Origin: Rickettsiales bacterium | GTDB taxonomy: Bacteria; Pseudomonadota; Alphaproteobacteria; Rickettsiales; Midichloriaceae | Reading direction: 5' to 3' | Assembly: GCA_023263785.1 (NCBI GenBank) | Contig: JALQUO010000001.1 | Coordinates: 124,001 to 188,000, forward strand | Length of the DNA: 64,000 nucleotides | In this document: in pieces, positions 44,414 to 54,120 of the stretch | Numbering within the stretch: position 1 is the first letter of the stretch | Layout: every line of letters begins with the position of its first letter | Made by a program: the position numbers and the translations under genes | Notes under the pieces: generated by a model | Database searches by the model: none | The model's input: only the letters and a program-made list of their open reading frames with translations | Told to the model about the DNA's origin: nothing

Positions 44414-45645
44414 CAGTCTTCAATCAATTTCCTGGCAGCAAGAAGGGGCTCTTTAGTTGTTTGACTACCAGATATCATTCTTCCGATTTCTTCAATTCTT
44501 TGGGTTTTAGAAAGCATTTTAATAATCGAATTTCCTTGTTCCTTTTGAACCAATAGATGATTATTTCCGTGAGCAGCTACCTGTGCCTGATGTGTAACTA
44601 CTATTATCTGACCAAGGCTTGATAACTCAGCCAATTTTCCTCCAATTTTATACGCTGTAGCGCCACCTATTCCAATATCTATTTCATCGAAGATAATTGG
44701 TATATCTAATTTCGCAGTTGCGATTTTTATTGCTAGAAGAAGTCTTGACATTTCACCGCCAGAAAGCAACTTTTTTTTATTAGAAGGACAAAGAACTGAT
44801 AGTTTTATTTCGACATTTCCAAATTCATTACACTTATCTAATTGTTTTAATTGGACTTTTGCATTGATATCAGACATCATTATTTCATCAAGGATAGTGC
44901 GTATTTTTTTGTTAATATTGTCACAAATGTCTTCTCTAGATTTATTTAAATCATCTGAAACAACATCAAAATCCTTTTGAGCTGTTACCATATCTTTTTC
45001 AAGATTCTTTCTTTTTGTTTCGAGGTGTAGAGCTGTGTCAATTTTTTGTCTGTATGATTCTGCAAAGTTTATTAAGTCATTTGGCTGAACCTTGTATTTT
45101 CTTGCAATTGATCTTAGCTGAGTTAGTTTGGCGTCTATAACTTCAATTATTTTTTCATTTGAATCTGACTTATCAATTATGTCTTTTATAGATTCTTCGA
45201 TATCTTTAAGTTCTTGTGAGATTGAGTCAATTCTTTGTTGTAATTCAAGTATTTTTGGACTATTTGAAGAGTTAAGATATTTTGCGATAGATATTGTTTG
45301 TGAAATTATTCCTTTTTCATCAAATATTTGTATTGATTTTTGCAGAGCCTCATACGATTTATAAAGCTCGATTTGTTCTCTCCTTGTAGTGACAAGTTTT
45401 TCTTCATCATTACCTTCTAATTTTAAACTATCAACCTCATTAACAATCGATTGAATATATTCAATGTCTTCATCACATATTTCATCCAAAGCATTTATTT
45501 CATCCTGAATGCTTTTAAGTTTTGCAAATTTATTTTTTAAATCTGAAAGCTCCTTTTGATTATCCAAAATTGAATCAACAATATATCTAAAATCGTCATC
45601 AAGAGAAAAAGAAAGTCTATTATCCTGCCTACAAATTGTCATCAA
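44392..45645 (-). pseudogene. recN: DNA repair ATPase RecN, C-terminal part (frameshifted from N-terminal part)
   Basis: 417 codons holding most of RecN, an SMC-like protein that acts at double-strand breaks. It contains the two long coiled-coil arms (DNQKELSDLKNKFAKLKSIQ; LHLETKRKNLEKDMVTAQKD) around the hinge, then the C-terminal ATPase half: signature LLSGGEMSRLLLAIKIATAK, Walker B IPIIFDEIDIGIGG and the His switch IIVVTHQAQVAAHG. The first natural residues belong to the other frame's continuation (KKDISSDDLMTICRQDNRLS), so it depends on a -1 shift from the 45642-45938 frame. The last seven residues and stop are read from the antisense of tRNA-Leu. Confidence 0.85.
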
Positions 45646-45938
45646 ATCATCTGAAGAGATATCTTTTTTATTAACTTTTTTCCATTTATATAGAAGTTTG
45701 TTTTCCCATTTTTATCGCTTATCCTTTTGATTTTTTGCTTTGGGAACTCAATTGTAATAACAGCATTAGATAAACCTTTGGTACGCTTATTTTCAATGCC
45801 TAAACACCAACAGATTGCATCAATTACTGTTGACTTGCCCGCCCCACTTTCACCTGAAATGACAGTTAATCCTTTTCTTAAATCAAGCTTTAGATTATCT
45901 ATCACCAAGAAATTCTCTATCGAAATTGACTTCAACAT
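45642..45938 (-). pseudogene. recN: DNA repair ATPase RecN, N-terminal part (ends at frameshift)
   Basis: 98 residues: MLKSISIENFLVIDNLKLDL with the Walker A GESGAGKSTVIDAICWCLG, then a shortened region up to FYINGKKL, matching the FINGxxV motif of RecN. The frame then runs into ISLQMI and a stop. A -1 shift at either of two in-frame A_AAA_AAG heptamers (45675-45681 and 45663-45669 on this strand) joins it to the rest and yields about 515 residues, slightly short for RecN because about 45 residues before the FING motif are missing. The start lies 5 bases from a 36-bp tandem duplication. Confidence 0.82.
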
Positions 45939-45942
45939 TATG

Positions 45943-46014
45943 AATTAAAAAACACTATTTTGATCTTTTTTTGTTAACAATTAAAAAACACTATTTTGAT
46001 CTTTTTTTGTTAAC
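45943..46014. repeat. Perfect 36-bp tandem duplication upstream of recN
   Basis: The unit at 45943-45978 (starting AATTAAAAAACACTATTT and ending TTTGTTAAC) is repeated without change at 45979-46014. Both copies have the same A6 and T7 runs. It lies directly in front of the recN start on the minus strand, so it duplicates whatever promoter or leader elements the region holds. The perfect identity suggests a recent duplication. Confidence 0.95.
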
Positions 46015-46055
46015 ATAATAATAGCAGATCTTGAAGAGTGTTTTTTAAAATCTAA

Positions 46056-46289
46056 TTATTTATTTTTTAATAACTTGTTAACCTTCATCTGTACATATTC
46101 TGGCTCCATCTCGGCTAAGATACAGGTTTCAGAGAAATCATGACATTTATTTCCATCAAGCCATTGCTTTGCTTGTTTTTGATGACATTTTGCTCTCCTA
46201 TTTTTTGATTTGTTTGTAGCGTCAACCAGCGCTTGCATAATGACCGCTCGCCATAAGTTTCTAACATTATGTATTTTTTTAGTTCTCAT
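46056..46289 (-). CDS. Small basic protein (77 aa), function unknown
   Basis: 77 residues, basic at the start (MRTKKIHNVRNLWRAVIMQA) with a helical pattern: W-R-A-V-I-x-Q-A-x-x-D-A, a Lys/Arg-rich stretch, then AKQWLDG, DFSETCILAEMEPEYVQMKV. This layout recalls short proteins seen in intracellular alphaproteobacteria and phages that may fold as a helix-turn-helix, but I cannot name the family. A good promoter lies 43-72 bases upstream of the start (46332-46361), which supports expression. Confidence 0.65.
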   Translation of the reverse strand: MRTKKIHNVRNLWRAVIMQALVDATNKSKNRRAKCHQKQAKQWLDGNKCHDFSETCILAEMEPEYVQMKVNKLLKNK

Positions 46290-46331
46290 ATGTTTCTATT
46301 TGATTAATATGTTCTACCTCTACACAAGTAT

Positions 46332-46361
46332 ATTATATACATAAGAAAATACTCATCTCAA
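46332..46361 (-). promoter_or_regulatory. Sigma-70-like promoter of the 77-aa gene
   Basis: Read on the minus strand, TTGAGA (46361-46356) and a perfect TATAAT (46337-46332) are 18 bases apart. The predicted start of transcription near 46325 leaves a leader of about 36 bases before the ATG at 46289. It is the best-matching promoter I found in the window. Confidence 0.5.
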
Positions 46362-46500
46362 GCACTGTATAATAAAAAAAATTTATTGAAGAAAAACTAG
46401 AAAAATACTAAAATTTAAGCTTAGCAAACTTACATAATTTAACAAGAAAATATGTGTTTTTTTGTATAAACAATAAAAAATATTGATAAAATCCTACACT

Positions 46501-47229
46501 TTAAGACAGCCTTGACGTGTACTTAGCAACTATATCTTTAGAAACCTCTAAAACATTTCCTATCTCAAGATTTCTCAATTTAAATTCGCCGTATTGAACC
46601 CTTATTAATCTTGAGACTGTCATTCCAAAATTTTCAAATATTTTTCTGATTTCTCGATTTTTTCCTTCTCTTAAAATCATAGTGAACCACTTATCATCAT
46701 TTTGCTTTATGTCAATTTTCCCATAATTGATACCATCTATGGTAATACCAGATCTTATCATATTAAAATCATTTTCACTCATCTTTGGACCAAAAACCCT
46801 ACACTTATAAATTCTCTTAATTGCATTCTTTGGTAGCTCGAAGAATCTTGAAAGAGCACCATTGTTTGTTAATAAAAGTAATCCCTCTGTATTGTAATCA
46901 AGTCTTCCTACAGTAAGCAAGTTCCTCATATCTTTAGGGAGTAATTCGAAAATTGTTTGACGTCCTTGAGGGTCTCTTCTTGATGTTATAACTCCCTTTG
47001 GTTTATGAAAGATCCATAGCTTTGTTTCATTCAATACAAAATCCTTTTTGAGCCACTTTGAGATGTTTTTATTATCAACAACAACATCATCAGAATCTTG
47101 TATAAAAGTCACTACATCAGTAATAATAACACCGTTAACTTTGACTCTACCTTCTATAATTATGTTCTCAGCCTGCCTTCTTGAGGCAAAGCCACTTGCT
47201 GCTATCAGCTTTCCTAGTCTCATTTTCAT
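46501..47229 (-). CDS. rluB: 23S rRNA pseudouridine synthase (RluB/RsuA family)
   Basis: 242 residues. An S4 RNA-binding domain (RLGKLIAASGFASRRQAENI, then GRVKVNGVII) precedes the synthase domain with WIFHKPKGVITSRRDPQGRQ, the catalytic Asp in VGRLDYNTEGLLLLTNNG, and REGKNREIRKIFENFG. The RRDPQGRQTIFELLP stretch fits RluB (pseudouridine 2605 of 23S rRNA) better than RsuA, but the exact target is inferred. No gene overlaps; 111 bases separate it from the divergent Gly/Ala-rich gene. Confidence 0.88.
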   Translation of the reverse strand: MKMRLGKLIAASGFASRRQAENIIIEGRVKVNGVIITDVVTFIQDSDDVVVDNKNISKWLKKDFVLNETKLWIFHKPKGVITSRRDPQGRQTIFELLPKDMRNLLTVGRLDYNTEGLLLLTNNGALSRFFELPKNAIKRIYKCRVFGPKMSENDFNMIRSGITIDGINYGKIDIKQNDDKWFTMILREGKNREIRKIFENFGMTVSRLIRVQYGEFKLRNLEIGNVLEVSKDIVAKYTSRLS

Positions 47230-47340
47230 TTATTATTCTAGTTAGAAAAAAAATCTTTTTAGTTTGTTAATATTTTTTTAACATTGATATGCTATTTCTC
47301 TGCGAAAATAAAAAAAACAATAATTTATTTAAATTAACAT

Positions 47341-47913
47341 ATGAAAATAGATCAGCAAAATGATGTAAAAAATACACTTGAAGAAAAGGATGGTTGGTTT
47401 ACAGAGAAAGCAGTTGCTACAGCAGAATGTATCGGTTGGGGTGCTGGTACATATTTTGGATATTTTATAATTCCTGGTTTAGCAGCACAGATGACAAGAG
47501 CTGCAGCAGTTGTAGCAGTAGATGCAGGAATAAAAGCAACACCACTTATAGGTGGTATGATTCAGTATGCAACACAAAACAGTAGCTTTATGAACTCTAT
47601 CTATAATTCAACAGTTTTAACACCTCTGGCAGAAAGAGCAGGATATGAAGCTTATGGCTGTGCTCTCAATCCAGGAGAAAAAGCACTTGCATTTCTTGGT
47701 TCCAATACAGCTCTAAGCGGTGGTATCTTTGGTGCAATTGGTTCTCAAATATGTAAAACTACAACTCGCTATACAATCAAAGCTGCTCAACATACAGCAT
47801 CTAAAGCATATGAAGGGGCGAAAAAACAATCTCAGGGTTTTGGACAAATAAAGCAAAAGAAAATATTGGTACTAACACTGTTCTTGCAGCATAAGCAACT
47901 CTCATGTATTTAG
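47341..47913 (+). CDS. Small Gly/Ala-rich protein, function unknown, possible 3' frameshift
   Basis: 190 residues. After a charged start (MKIDQQNDVKNTLEEKDGWF) the protein is rich in Gly, Ala and Thr, with two or three weakly hydrophobic stretches (GWGAGTYFGYFIIPGLAAQM; AFLGSNTALSGGIFGAIGSQ), so it may associate with membranes. The last 18 residues (IKQKKILVLTLFLQHKQLSC) look unlike the rest, whereas a -1 shift near 47840 reads TNKAKENIGTNTVLAA and stops at 47892-47894. I recognise no family. It is followed after 13 bases by tgt. Confidence 0.6.
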   Translation: MKIDQQNDVKNTLEEKDGWFTEKAVATAECIGWGAGTYFGYFIIPGLAAQMTRAAAVVAVDAGIKATPLIGGMIQYATQNSSFMNSIYNSTVLTPLAERAGYEAYGCALNPGEKALAFLGSNTALSGGIFGAIGSQICKTTTRYTIKAAQHTASKAYEGAKKQSQGFGQIKQKKILVLTLFLQHKQLSCI

Positions 47914-47920
47914 AGAATAA

Positions 47921-49042
<1,122 letters not shown>

Positions 49043-49054
49043 TCCTCATGCGAA

Positions 49055-49777
49055 TTATTCAGACCTTCTATCTCCAAACAAACGAAGTAAAGACATGAAT
49101 ATGTTGATGAAATCCATGTATAACATCAACGCACCATATACACCCATTTTGTCAGCAACATCTTGAGAGCCAGCTTGATAATATAGATCTTTGATTCTCT
49201 GGGTATCATAAGCAGTCAGACCAGTAAAGATTATGACAGATAGAATTGATATTGCAAAGCTCATGCCACTGCTTTGAATAAAGATATTCACAAGAGATGC
49301 AATTATAATTCCAATCACTCCCATCATTAGAAATGATCCCATCGATGTCAGATCCTTCTTCGTTGAGTATCCATAGATGCTCATTGCTCCGAAGGTTGAT
49401 GCTGTTACAAAGAACGTTCTAGCTATGCTTTCACCAGTGTATACCATGAAGATAAACGCCATTGATAAACCCATTGTTGCAGAATAGATATAGAATAAAT
49501 TCCTTACTGCACTTGTTTCCATGCTTGCGAACTTTGCAGACATGTAAAAAACTAACACCAAAGGAGCAAACATCACCACCCAGCTAAGAGGGGTACCATA
49601 TATTGTTTGCATCATTGCAGGAGATGAAGCAACTAACATTGCTATGATTCCTGTTATTGCTAATCCTAAAGCCATGTCTTTGAACACAGCTATCATATAA
49701 GCCCTGAGGCCTGAATCGAAATGAACTTCTGAGTTTGAACCTGCGAAGCTCTTTCCATTAAATTTTGTGTAATCCAT
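49055..49777 (-). CDS. Bax inhibitor-1/YccA family membrane protein
   Basis: 240 residues with seven membrane segments and the family signature near the end (IIFTGLTAYDTQRIKDLYYQ, YGALMLYMDFINIFMSLLRL FG). The N-terminal 25 residues are soluble. Bacterial members include YccA, which inhibits FtsH, and pH-sensitive calcium-leak channels. Since hflK and hflC (FtsH regulators) are also in the window, an FtsH link is possible but unproven. It is convergent with tgt (12-base gap) and divergent from yidC. Confidence 0.9.
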   Translation of the reverse strand: MDYTKFNGKSFAGSNSEVHFDSGLRAYMIAVFKDMALGLAITGIIAMLVASSPAMMQTIYGTPLSWVVMFAPLVLVFYMSAKFASMETSAVRNLFYIYSATMGLSMAFIFMVYTGESIARTFFVTASTFGAMSIYGYSTKKDLTSMGSFLMMGVIGIIIASLVNIFIQSSGMSFAISILSVIIFTGLTAYDTQRIKDLYYQAGSQDVADKMGVYGALMLYMDFINIFMSLLRLFGDRRSE

Positions 49778-49914
49778 TTTGTGATTTTTTTTGAATTTTA
49801 CAATTATTACTATACCATTTGCTTAAGTTGATTACAAGGATCTATGTATAAGTTGGCAATTTGACCAACACATGATAGTAAAAGAGTTACGATTTTAATT
49901 TTCTTTGAAAAAAT

Positions 49915-51600
49915 ATGGAACAACAAATCAGGATGATTGCTGCTGCTGTATTGTCAGTAATCATTATAACTTCATGGCAGTATTTCTTTGTGAGTGAACC
50001 AGTACAAGAGGTTCATGAAGAAAAAGTTATTGAACAGCCTTTTGAAGACGCAACACCCACCATAACTCAAACAAAGACTGTTGAAGACGGATTCAGAGAC
50101 AACAGCAGAGTTAAGTTCCAAAATGATTATGTTTCTGGTTCAATCAATTTAATTGGTGCTCAGATAGATGACCTGATGCTTAAAAAATATGATACAGAAG
50201 TTGATAATAATCAGAATGTGACTTTGCTATCTCCTGATTTCTCAGAAAACCCTAACATCATCAGAATCGACTGGAGAACACCAACAAAAAAAGGTATCAA
50301 TGATTTGGTAGAGCAAATAGAATTACCAAAGAGCAACACTCTTTGGTCTGTTGATAGCTCCTCATCAGAAAAGAATATTTTAATTCATTGGACTAACTCT
50401 CAAGGGATTGCTTTCAAAATAGAGATTTTTTTGGATGATAAATATATGTTTGACATCAAAACAGTCATAGACTCATCAAACTCCTCTTTTGACATAAAAG
50501 ATACTCAAATACGTGGACACGTTTCAATGCAGAGAACAAGAAATGCACTGATATCAGATAACATGATCCTACATGAAGGAGCTATCGGTGTCTCAGATGG
50601 AAAGCTAAAGGAAGTGAGTTTCTCAGACCTTCAGAATGAAAAAATCAATCAAAAGTTTGAATGGCTTGGTTTCTCAGATAAATACTGGCTGGTAGCAGCA
50701 ATATCAAAGGAAAAAGACAAAGTTCTCGGTTCATTCACCTCAGGTTTCTCAAATGATTGGGATGAGACAAAGTTCCAGATGGATATGTTTTTACCTCTAC
50801 ACAAATCAGCAGAGAAAATCATACAAGATTCTTTTATGATATTTGCTGGTGCAAAGAGCATTGAAATCTTAGATCATTATGAGAATAAGTATAACATTCA
50901 GATGTTTGATAGGGCAGTTGACCTTGGCTTCCTATATTTTATAACTAAGCCAATATTTTTGGTTTTGAATTACTTCTATAATCTCCTTGGGAACTTCGGA
51001 CTAGCAATCATGTTGCTAACTGTTTTGACAAAGATCTTGCTTTTCCCATTGGCTTACAAGAGCGTCAAGAGCATGGACAACATTAAAAAGATTCAGCCAA
51101 AAATAGCTAAGCTCAAGGAGCAATATGCAGGAAATAACATGCTTTTCCAGCAAGCTCTTGTAACTCTATACAAGAAAGAAAAAGTTAACCCTGCATCTGG
51201 TTGTCTTCCAATAATCTTACAGATGCCAATCTTTTTTGCTCTTTATAAAGTTTTATACGTTACAATTGAGATGAGACATGCTCCGTTTTTCCTATGGATT
51301 CATGATCTGTCTGCTCCTGACTCAACTACAATCTTTAATCTCTTTGGTCTTATTCCATGGGAACCACCTCTATTCTTAATGATAGGAGTTTTACCGATTG
51401 CAATGTCTCTCACGATGTTTTTGCAGCAGATGATGAATCCTCAGCCAACCGATCCTACACAAGCATTTATGATGAAGCTGATGCCTGTCTTCTTACTCTT
51501 TATGTTTGCTCAGTTCCCTTCAGGACTGCTATTGTATTGGACCTGGAGCAATATAATATCGATCGGGCAACAGTTTTTAATAAAGTACTTACCTGAATGA
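49915..51600 (+). CDS. yidC: Membrane protein insertase YidC
   Basis: 561 residues, full Gram-negative layout. There is an N-terminal membrane helix (MIAAAVLSVIIITSWQYFFV), a large periplasmic beta-sandwich domain (about 60-340), and the conserved insertase core with five helices (LGNFGLAIMLLTVLTKILLF, PLAYKSVKSMDNIKKIQPKI, PASGCLPIILQMPIFFALYK). YidC inserts and folds inner-membrane proteins alone or with SecYEG. Its stop overlaps the mnmA start (ATGA), so the two are translationally coupled; the usual rnpA/rpmH partners are not adjacent. Confidence 0.97.
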   Translation: MEQQIRMIAAAVLSVIIITSWQYFFVSEPVQEVHEEKVIEQPFEDATPTITQTKTVEDGFRDNSRVKFQNDYVSGSINLIGAQIDDLMLKKYDTEVDNNQNVTLLSPDFSENPNIIRIDWRTPTKKGINDLVEQIELPKSNTLWSVDSSSSEKNILIHWTNSQGIAFKIEIFLDDKYMFDIKTVIDSSNSSFDIKDTQIRGHVSMQRTRNALISDNMILHEGAIGVSDGKLKEVSFSDLQNEKINQKFEWLGFSDKYWLVAAISKEKDKVLGSFTSGFSNDWDETKFQMDMFLPLHKSAEKIIQDSFMIFAGAKSIEILDHYENKYNIQMFDRAVDLGFLYFITKPIFLVLNYFYNLLGNFGLAIMLLTVLTKILLFPLAYKSVKSMDNIKKIQPKIAKLKEQYAGNNMLFQQALVTLYKKEKVNPASGCLPIILQMPIFFALYKVLYVTIEMRHAPFFLWIHDLSAPDSTTIFNLFGLIPWEPPLFLMIGVLPIAMSLTMFLQQMMNPQPTDPTQAFMMKLMPVFLLFMFAQFPSGLLLYWTWSNIISIGQQFLIKYLPE

Positions 51601-52712
51601 CATCTGATCTAAGAGATAGGCTCATAGAGCACTCCAGAAGAAATGGCAAACAAAGAGTTGTGGTCGCAATGTCAGGAGGCGTTGATAGTTCAACTGTCGC
51701 AGCACTGCTACATGATGCTGGGCATGATGTTATAGGCATCACACTACAGCTATATAATACAGAGTTTGAGGTCAAGAACATAGGGACTTGCTGTGCTGGA
51801 AAGGATATCTATGATGCTCAGATGGCAGCTGCATCAATAGGAATCCCTCACTATGTTTTTAATTATGAACATAACTTTAAGGCAGAAGTAATGGATAAGT
51901 TTGCTGAGAGTTATGTAAAGGGCGAGACACCTATTCCATGTGTTCTATGTAATCAGAAAATAAAGTTTAGGGACCTTCTGAGAGCTGCTCAAGACTTATC
52001 AGCTGACAGGATGGTAACTGGACATTACGTACAGCGAGTTGATGGTCCTGAGCCACAACTCCATAAGGGATCTGATCCAATGAAAGACCAAAGCTATTTC
52101 TTATTTACAACAACAAAAGAGCAGCTTGCATTGCTTGAATTTCCTCTTGGAGGTCTCACAAAGGATAAAACAAGAGAGTTTGCTAAGTACTATGGACTAG
52201 AAATATCAGATAAACCTGACAGCCAAGATATATGTTTTGTACCAAAAGGGAACTATAGGGAAATAGTCCTGCAGCTCCGTCCTGATGCAGAAAGAAAAGG
52301 ACAGATAGTCATGAGTGATGGCAAAGTTCTTGGAGAACATAATGGGATCATAAACTACACTATAGGGCAAAGACGTGGTTTAAATATAAGCTATTCTGAA
52401 CCTCTCTATGTGATAAAATTGGATCCTAAGACAAATGAGGTCATTGTTGGAACGCAAGACCAACTCTCAAGGAAATCCTTCACAATAAGAGACATCAATT
52501 GGTTGATTGAGGATGTTCCTGAGACTTTAGAGTCTACTGTAAAGTTAAGATCAGCCCACTCTGGTTCTATCTCTACTATCAAGACTATAAATCCTTCAGA
52601 GGCAATAGTAGAACTCTATGATGGATATCCTGGGATAACTCCTGGACAAGCATGTGTGATGTACGATGACACAAGAGTCCTAGGTGGTGGCTGGATAACA
52701 AAAGTTCTTTGA
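51597..52712 (+). CDS. mnmA: tRNA-specific 2-thiouridylase MnmA
   Basis: 371 residues. MnmA thiolates U34 of Lys, Glu and Gln tRNAs. It has the PP-loop VVVAMSGGVDSSTVAALLHD, the first catalytic Cys in TPIPCVLCNQKIKFRDLL, the second Cys in KPDSQDICFVPKGNY, and the tRNA-binding pieces GHYVQRVDG and DQSYFLFTT, then the C-terminal barrel (GITPGQACVMYDDTRVLGGG). It overlaps yidC by 4 bases and is convergent with ffh, one base away. Confidence 0.97.
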   Translation: MTSDLRDRLIEHSRRNGKQRVVVAMSGGVDSSTVAALLHDAGHDVIGITLQLYNTEFEVKNIGTCCAGKDIYDAQMAAASIGIPHYVFNYEHNFKAEVMDKFAESYVKGETPIPCVLCNQKIKFRDLLRAAQDLSADRMVTGHYVQRVDGPEPQLHKGSDPMKDQSYFLFTTTKEQLALLEFPLGGLTKDKTREFAKYYGLEISDKPDSQDICFVPKGNYREIVLQLRPDAERKGQIVMSDGKVLGEHNGIINYTIGQRRGLNISYSEPLYVIKLDPKTNEVIVGTQDQLSRKSFTIRDINWLIEDVPETLESTVKLRSAHSGSISTIKTINPSEAIVELYDGYPGITPGQACVMYDDTRVLGGGWITKVL

Positions 52713-52713
52713 T

Positions 52714-54054
52714 CTATTTCAACATACTAAACATGTTTTGGATCTTTTTCGGATCCATCTTTCCCATCTTCTTGAACATCATCTGCATGTCAAAGAATTT
52801 CTTCAGGAGAACATTCACGTCGCTCACAGCAGTGCCTGAACCCTTTGCAATCCTCTTCTTTCTGCTTGCATTGATTATTATTGGATTGGACCTTTCTTTA
52901 TTTGTCATTGATTGAATTATTGCCTCTTGCTTCTTGAGGACCTTATCATTCATTGCATCACCTAGTTTGTCTTTTATCTTACCCAGGCCAGGAATCATTC
53001 CAATGATTGATGAAACACTTCCTATTTTTTTGATGTTCTGGAGCTGTTTTAAGATATCATTCATATCAATCTTACCAGTCTCCATCTTTTTCTTCATAGA
53101 CTCAACTTCTTCCATCTCTATGACATCTGAGGCTCTTTCCACAAGAGATACTATGTCACCCATCCCTAAAATTCTTGAGGCAGCCCTTTCTGCATGGAAC
53201 TCTTCAAATTCATTTACTTTCTCGCCAACACCAACAAATTTTATAGGCTGGTTTGTGACATACTTCATGCTGAGAGCTGCACCACCCCTACTATCACCGT
53301 CGATCCTTGTGAGGATGATCCCAGTAATCCCTATCTTATCTGAAAAGGATTGAGCTACATTGACTGCCTCCTGTCCAAGCATTGCATCACTCACAAGAAT
53401 GACTTCTGTCGGGTTAGATAGTTTTTTTATTTCTTCTAGCTCTTTCATTAGCTCGTCATCTGTCTGTAGCCTACCTGCTGTGTCTATTATAATAACATCA
53501 CTTCCTTGTTCAATTGCTTTATCTAGGCCTCTTCTTGTTATAGCTAGCGGCTTCTCATCAGAAACTATGTCAAGGTGAGGGACATCTATTTGTTTTGCAA
53601 GACTTACTAGTTGAAGCTGTGCTGCAGGTCTGTAGATATCAGTTGACATCAAAAATGGTTTTCTTCCATATCTCTTTCTCAGGAATAGAGCTAACTTCGC
53701 AGCTGATGTTGTCTTACCAGATCCCTGTAGACCAACCATCATTATTACTGGCATTTCTCCTTTTAGCTCTAGCTTTGGTTTCTCATCAACACCGCCAAGG
53801 ATTTTTATCATCTCATCATGAATTATCTTCACTATCATCTGACCTGGCTTGATACTCTTCATAACCTCAGCACCAAGTGCTTTGTCTTTGATTTCAGATA
53901 TGAACTGCTTGATTACAGGTAATGCAACATCAGCCTCAAGGAGTGCTATTCTGATTTCTCTCAAGGCAGATTCTAGATCTCCCTCAGAAATGATTGCCTT
54001 ACCCTTGATTTTTGAGAAAATTGCGTTTAAGCCTTTACTTAAGTCATCAAACAT
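52714..54054 (-). CDS. ffh: Signal recognition particle protein Ffh (SRP54)
   Basis: 446 residues. Ffh binds signal sequences of nascent membrane proteins and delivers ribosomes to FtsY. It has the N domain (MFDDLSKGLNAIFSKIKGKA), the G domain with GLQGSGKTTSAAKLALFLRK, DTAGRLQTDDELM, TRIDGDSRGGAALSMKYVT and KFVGVGEKVNEFEEFHAERA, and the Met-rich M domain (SSIIGMIPGLGKIKDKLGDA, SRKKRIAKGSGTAVSDVNVL, then KKFFDMQMMFKKMGKMDP). The SRP RNA gene was not found in the window. It is convergent with mnmA with one base between stops. Confidence 0.97.
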   Translation of the reverse strand: MFDDLSKGLNAIFSKIKGKAIISEGDLESALREIRIALLEADVALPVIKQFISEIKDKALGAEVMKSIKPGQMIVKIIHDEMIKILGGVDEKPKLELKGEMPVIMMVGLQGSGKTTSAAKLALFLRKRYGRKPFLMSTDIYRPAAQLQLVSLAKQIDVPHLDIVSDEKPLAITRRGLDKAIEQGSDVIIIDTAGRLQTDDELMKELEEIKKLSNPTEVILVSDAMLGQEAVNVAQSFSDKIGITGIILTRIDGDSRGGAALSMKYVTNQPIKFVGVGEKVNEFEEFHAERAASRILGMGDIVSLVERASDVIEMEEVESMKKKMETGKIDMNDILKQLQNIKKIGSVSSIIGMIPGLGKIKDKLGDAMNDKVLKKQEAIIQSMTNKERSNPIIINASRKKRIAKGSGTAVSDVNVLLKKFFDMQMMFKKMGKMDPKKIQNMFSMLK

Positions 54055-54120
54055 GATTTATACACTAGTTATTTTTATACTCATATAATATAGACTATTT
54101 ATATCAGAAAAAAGACTTTT

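Noticed and set aside
44281-44556. A 91-codon open frame on the plus strand running through both tRNA genes
   Set aside because: It overlaps tRNA-His and tRNA-Leu and then the antisense of recN; the translation is simply the tRNA sequence and has no protein character.
45943-46014. Start of a CRISPR array
   Set aside because: There are two directly adjacent identical units with no spacers, and no cas genes in the window; it is a tandem duplication.
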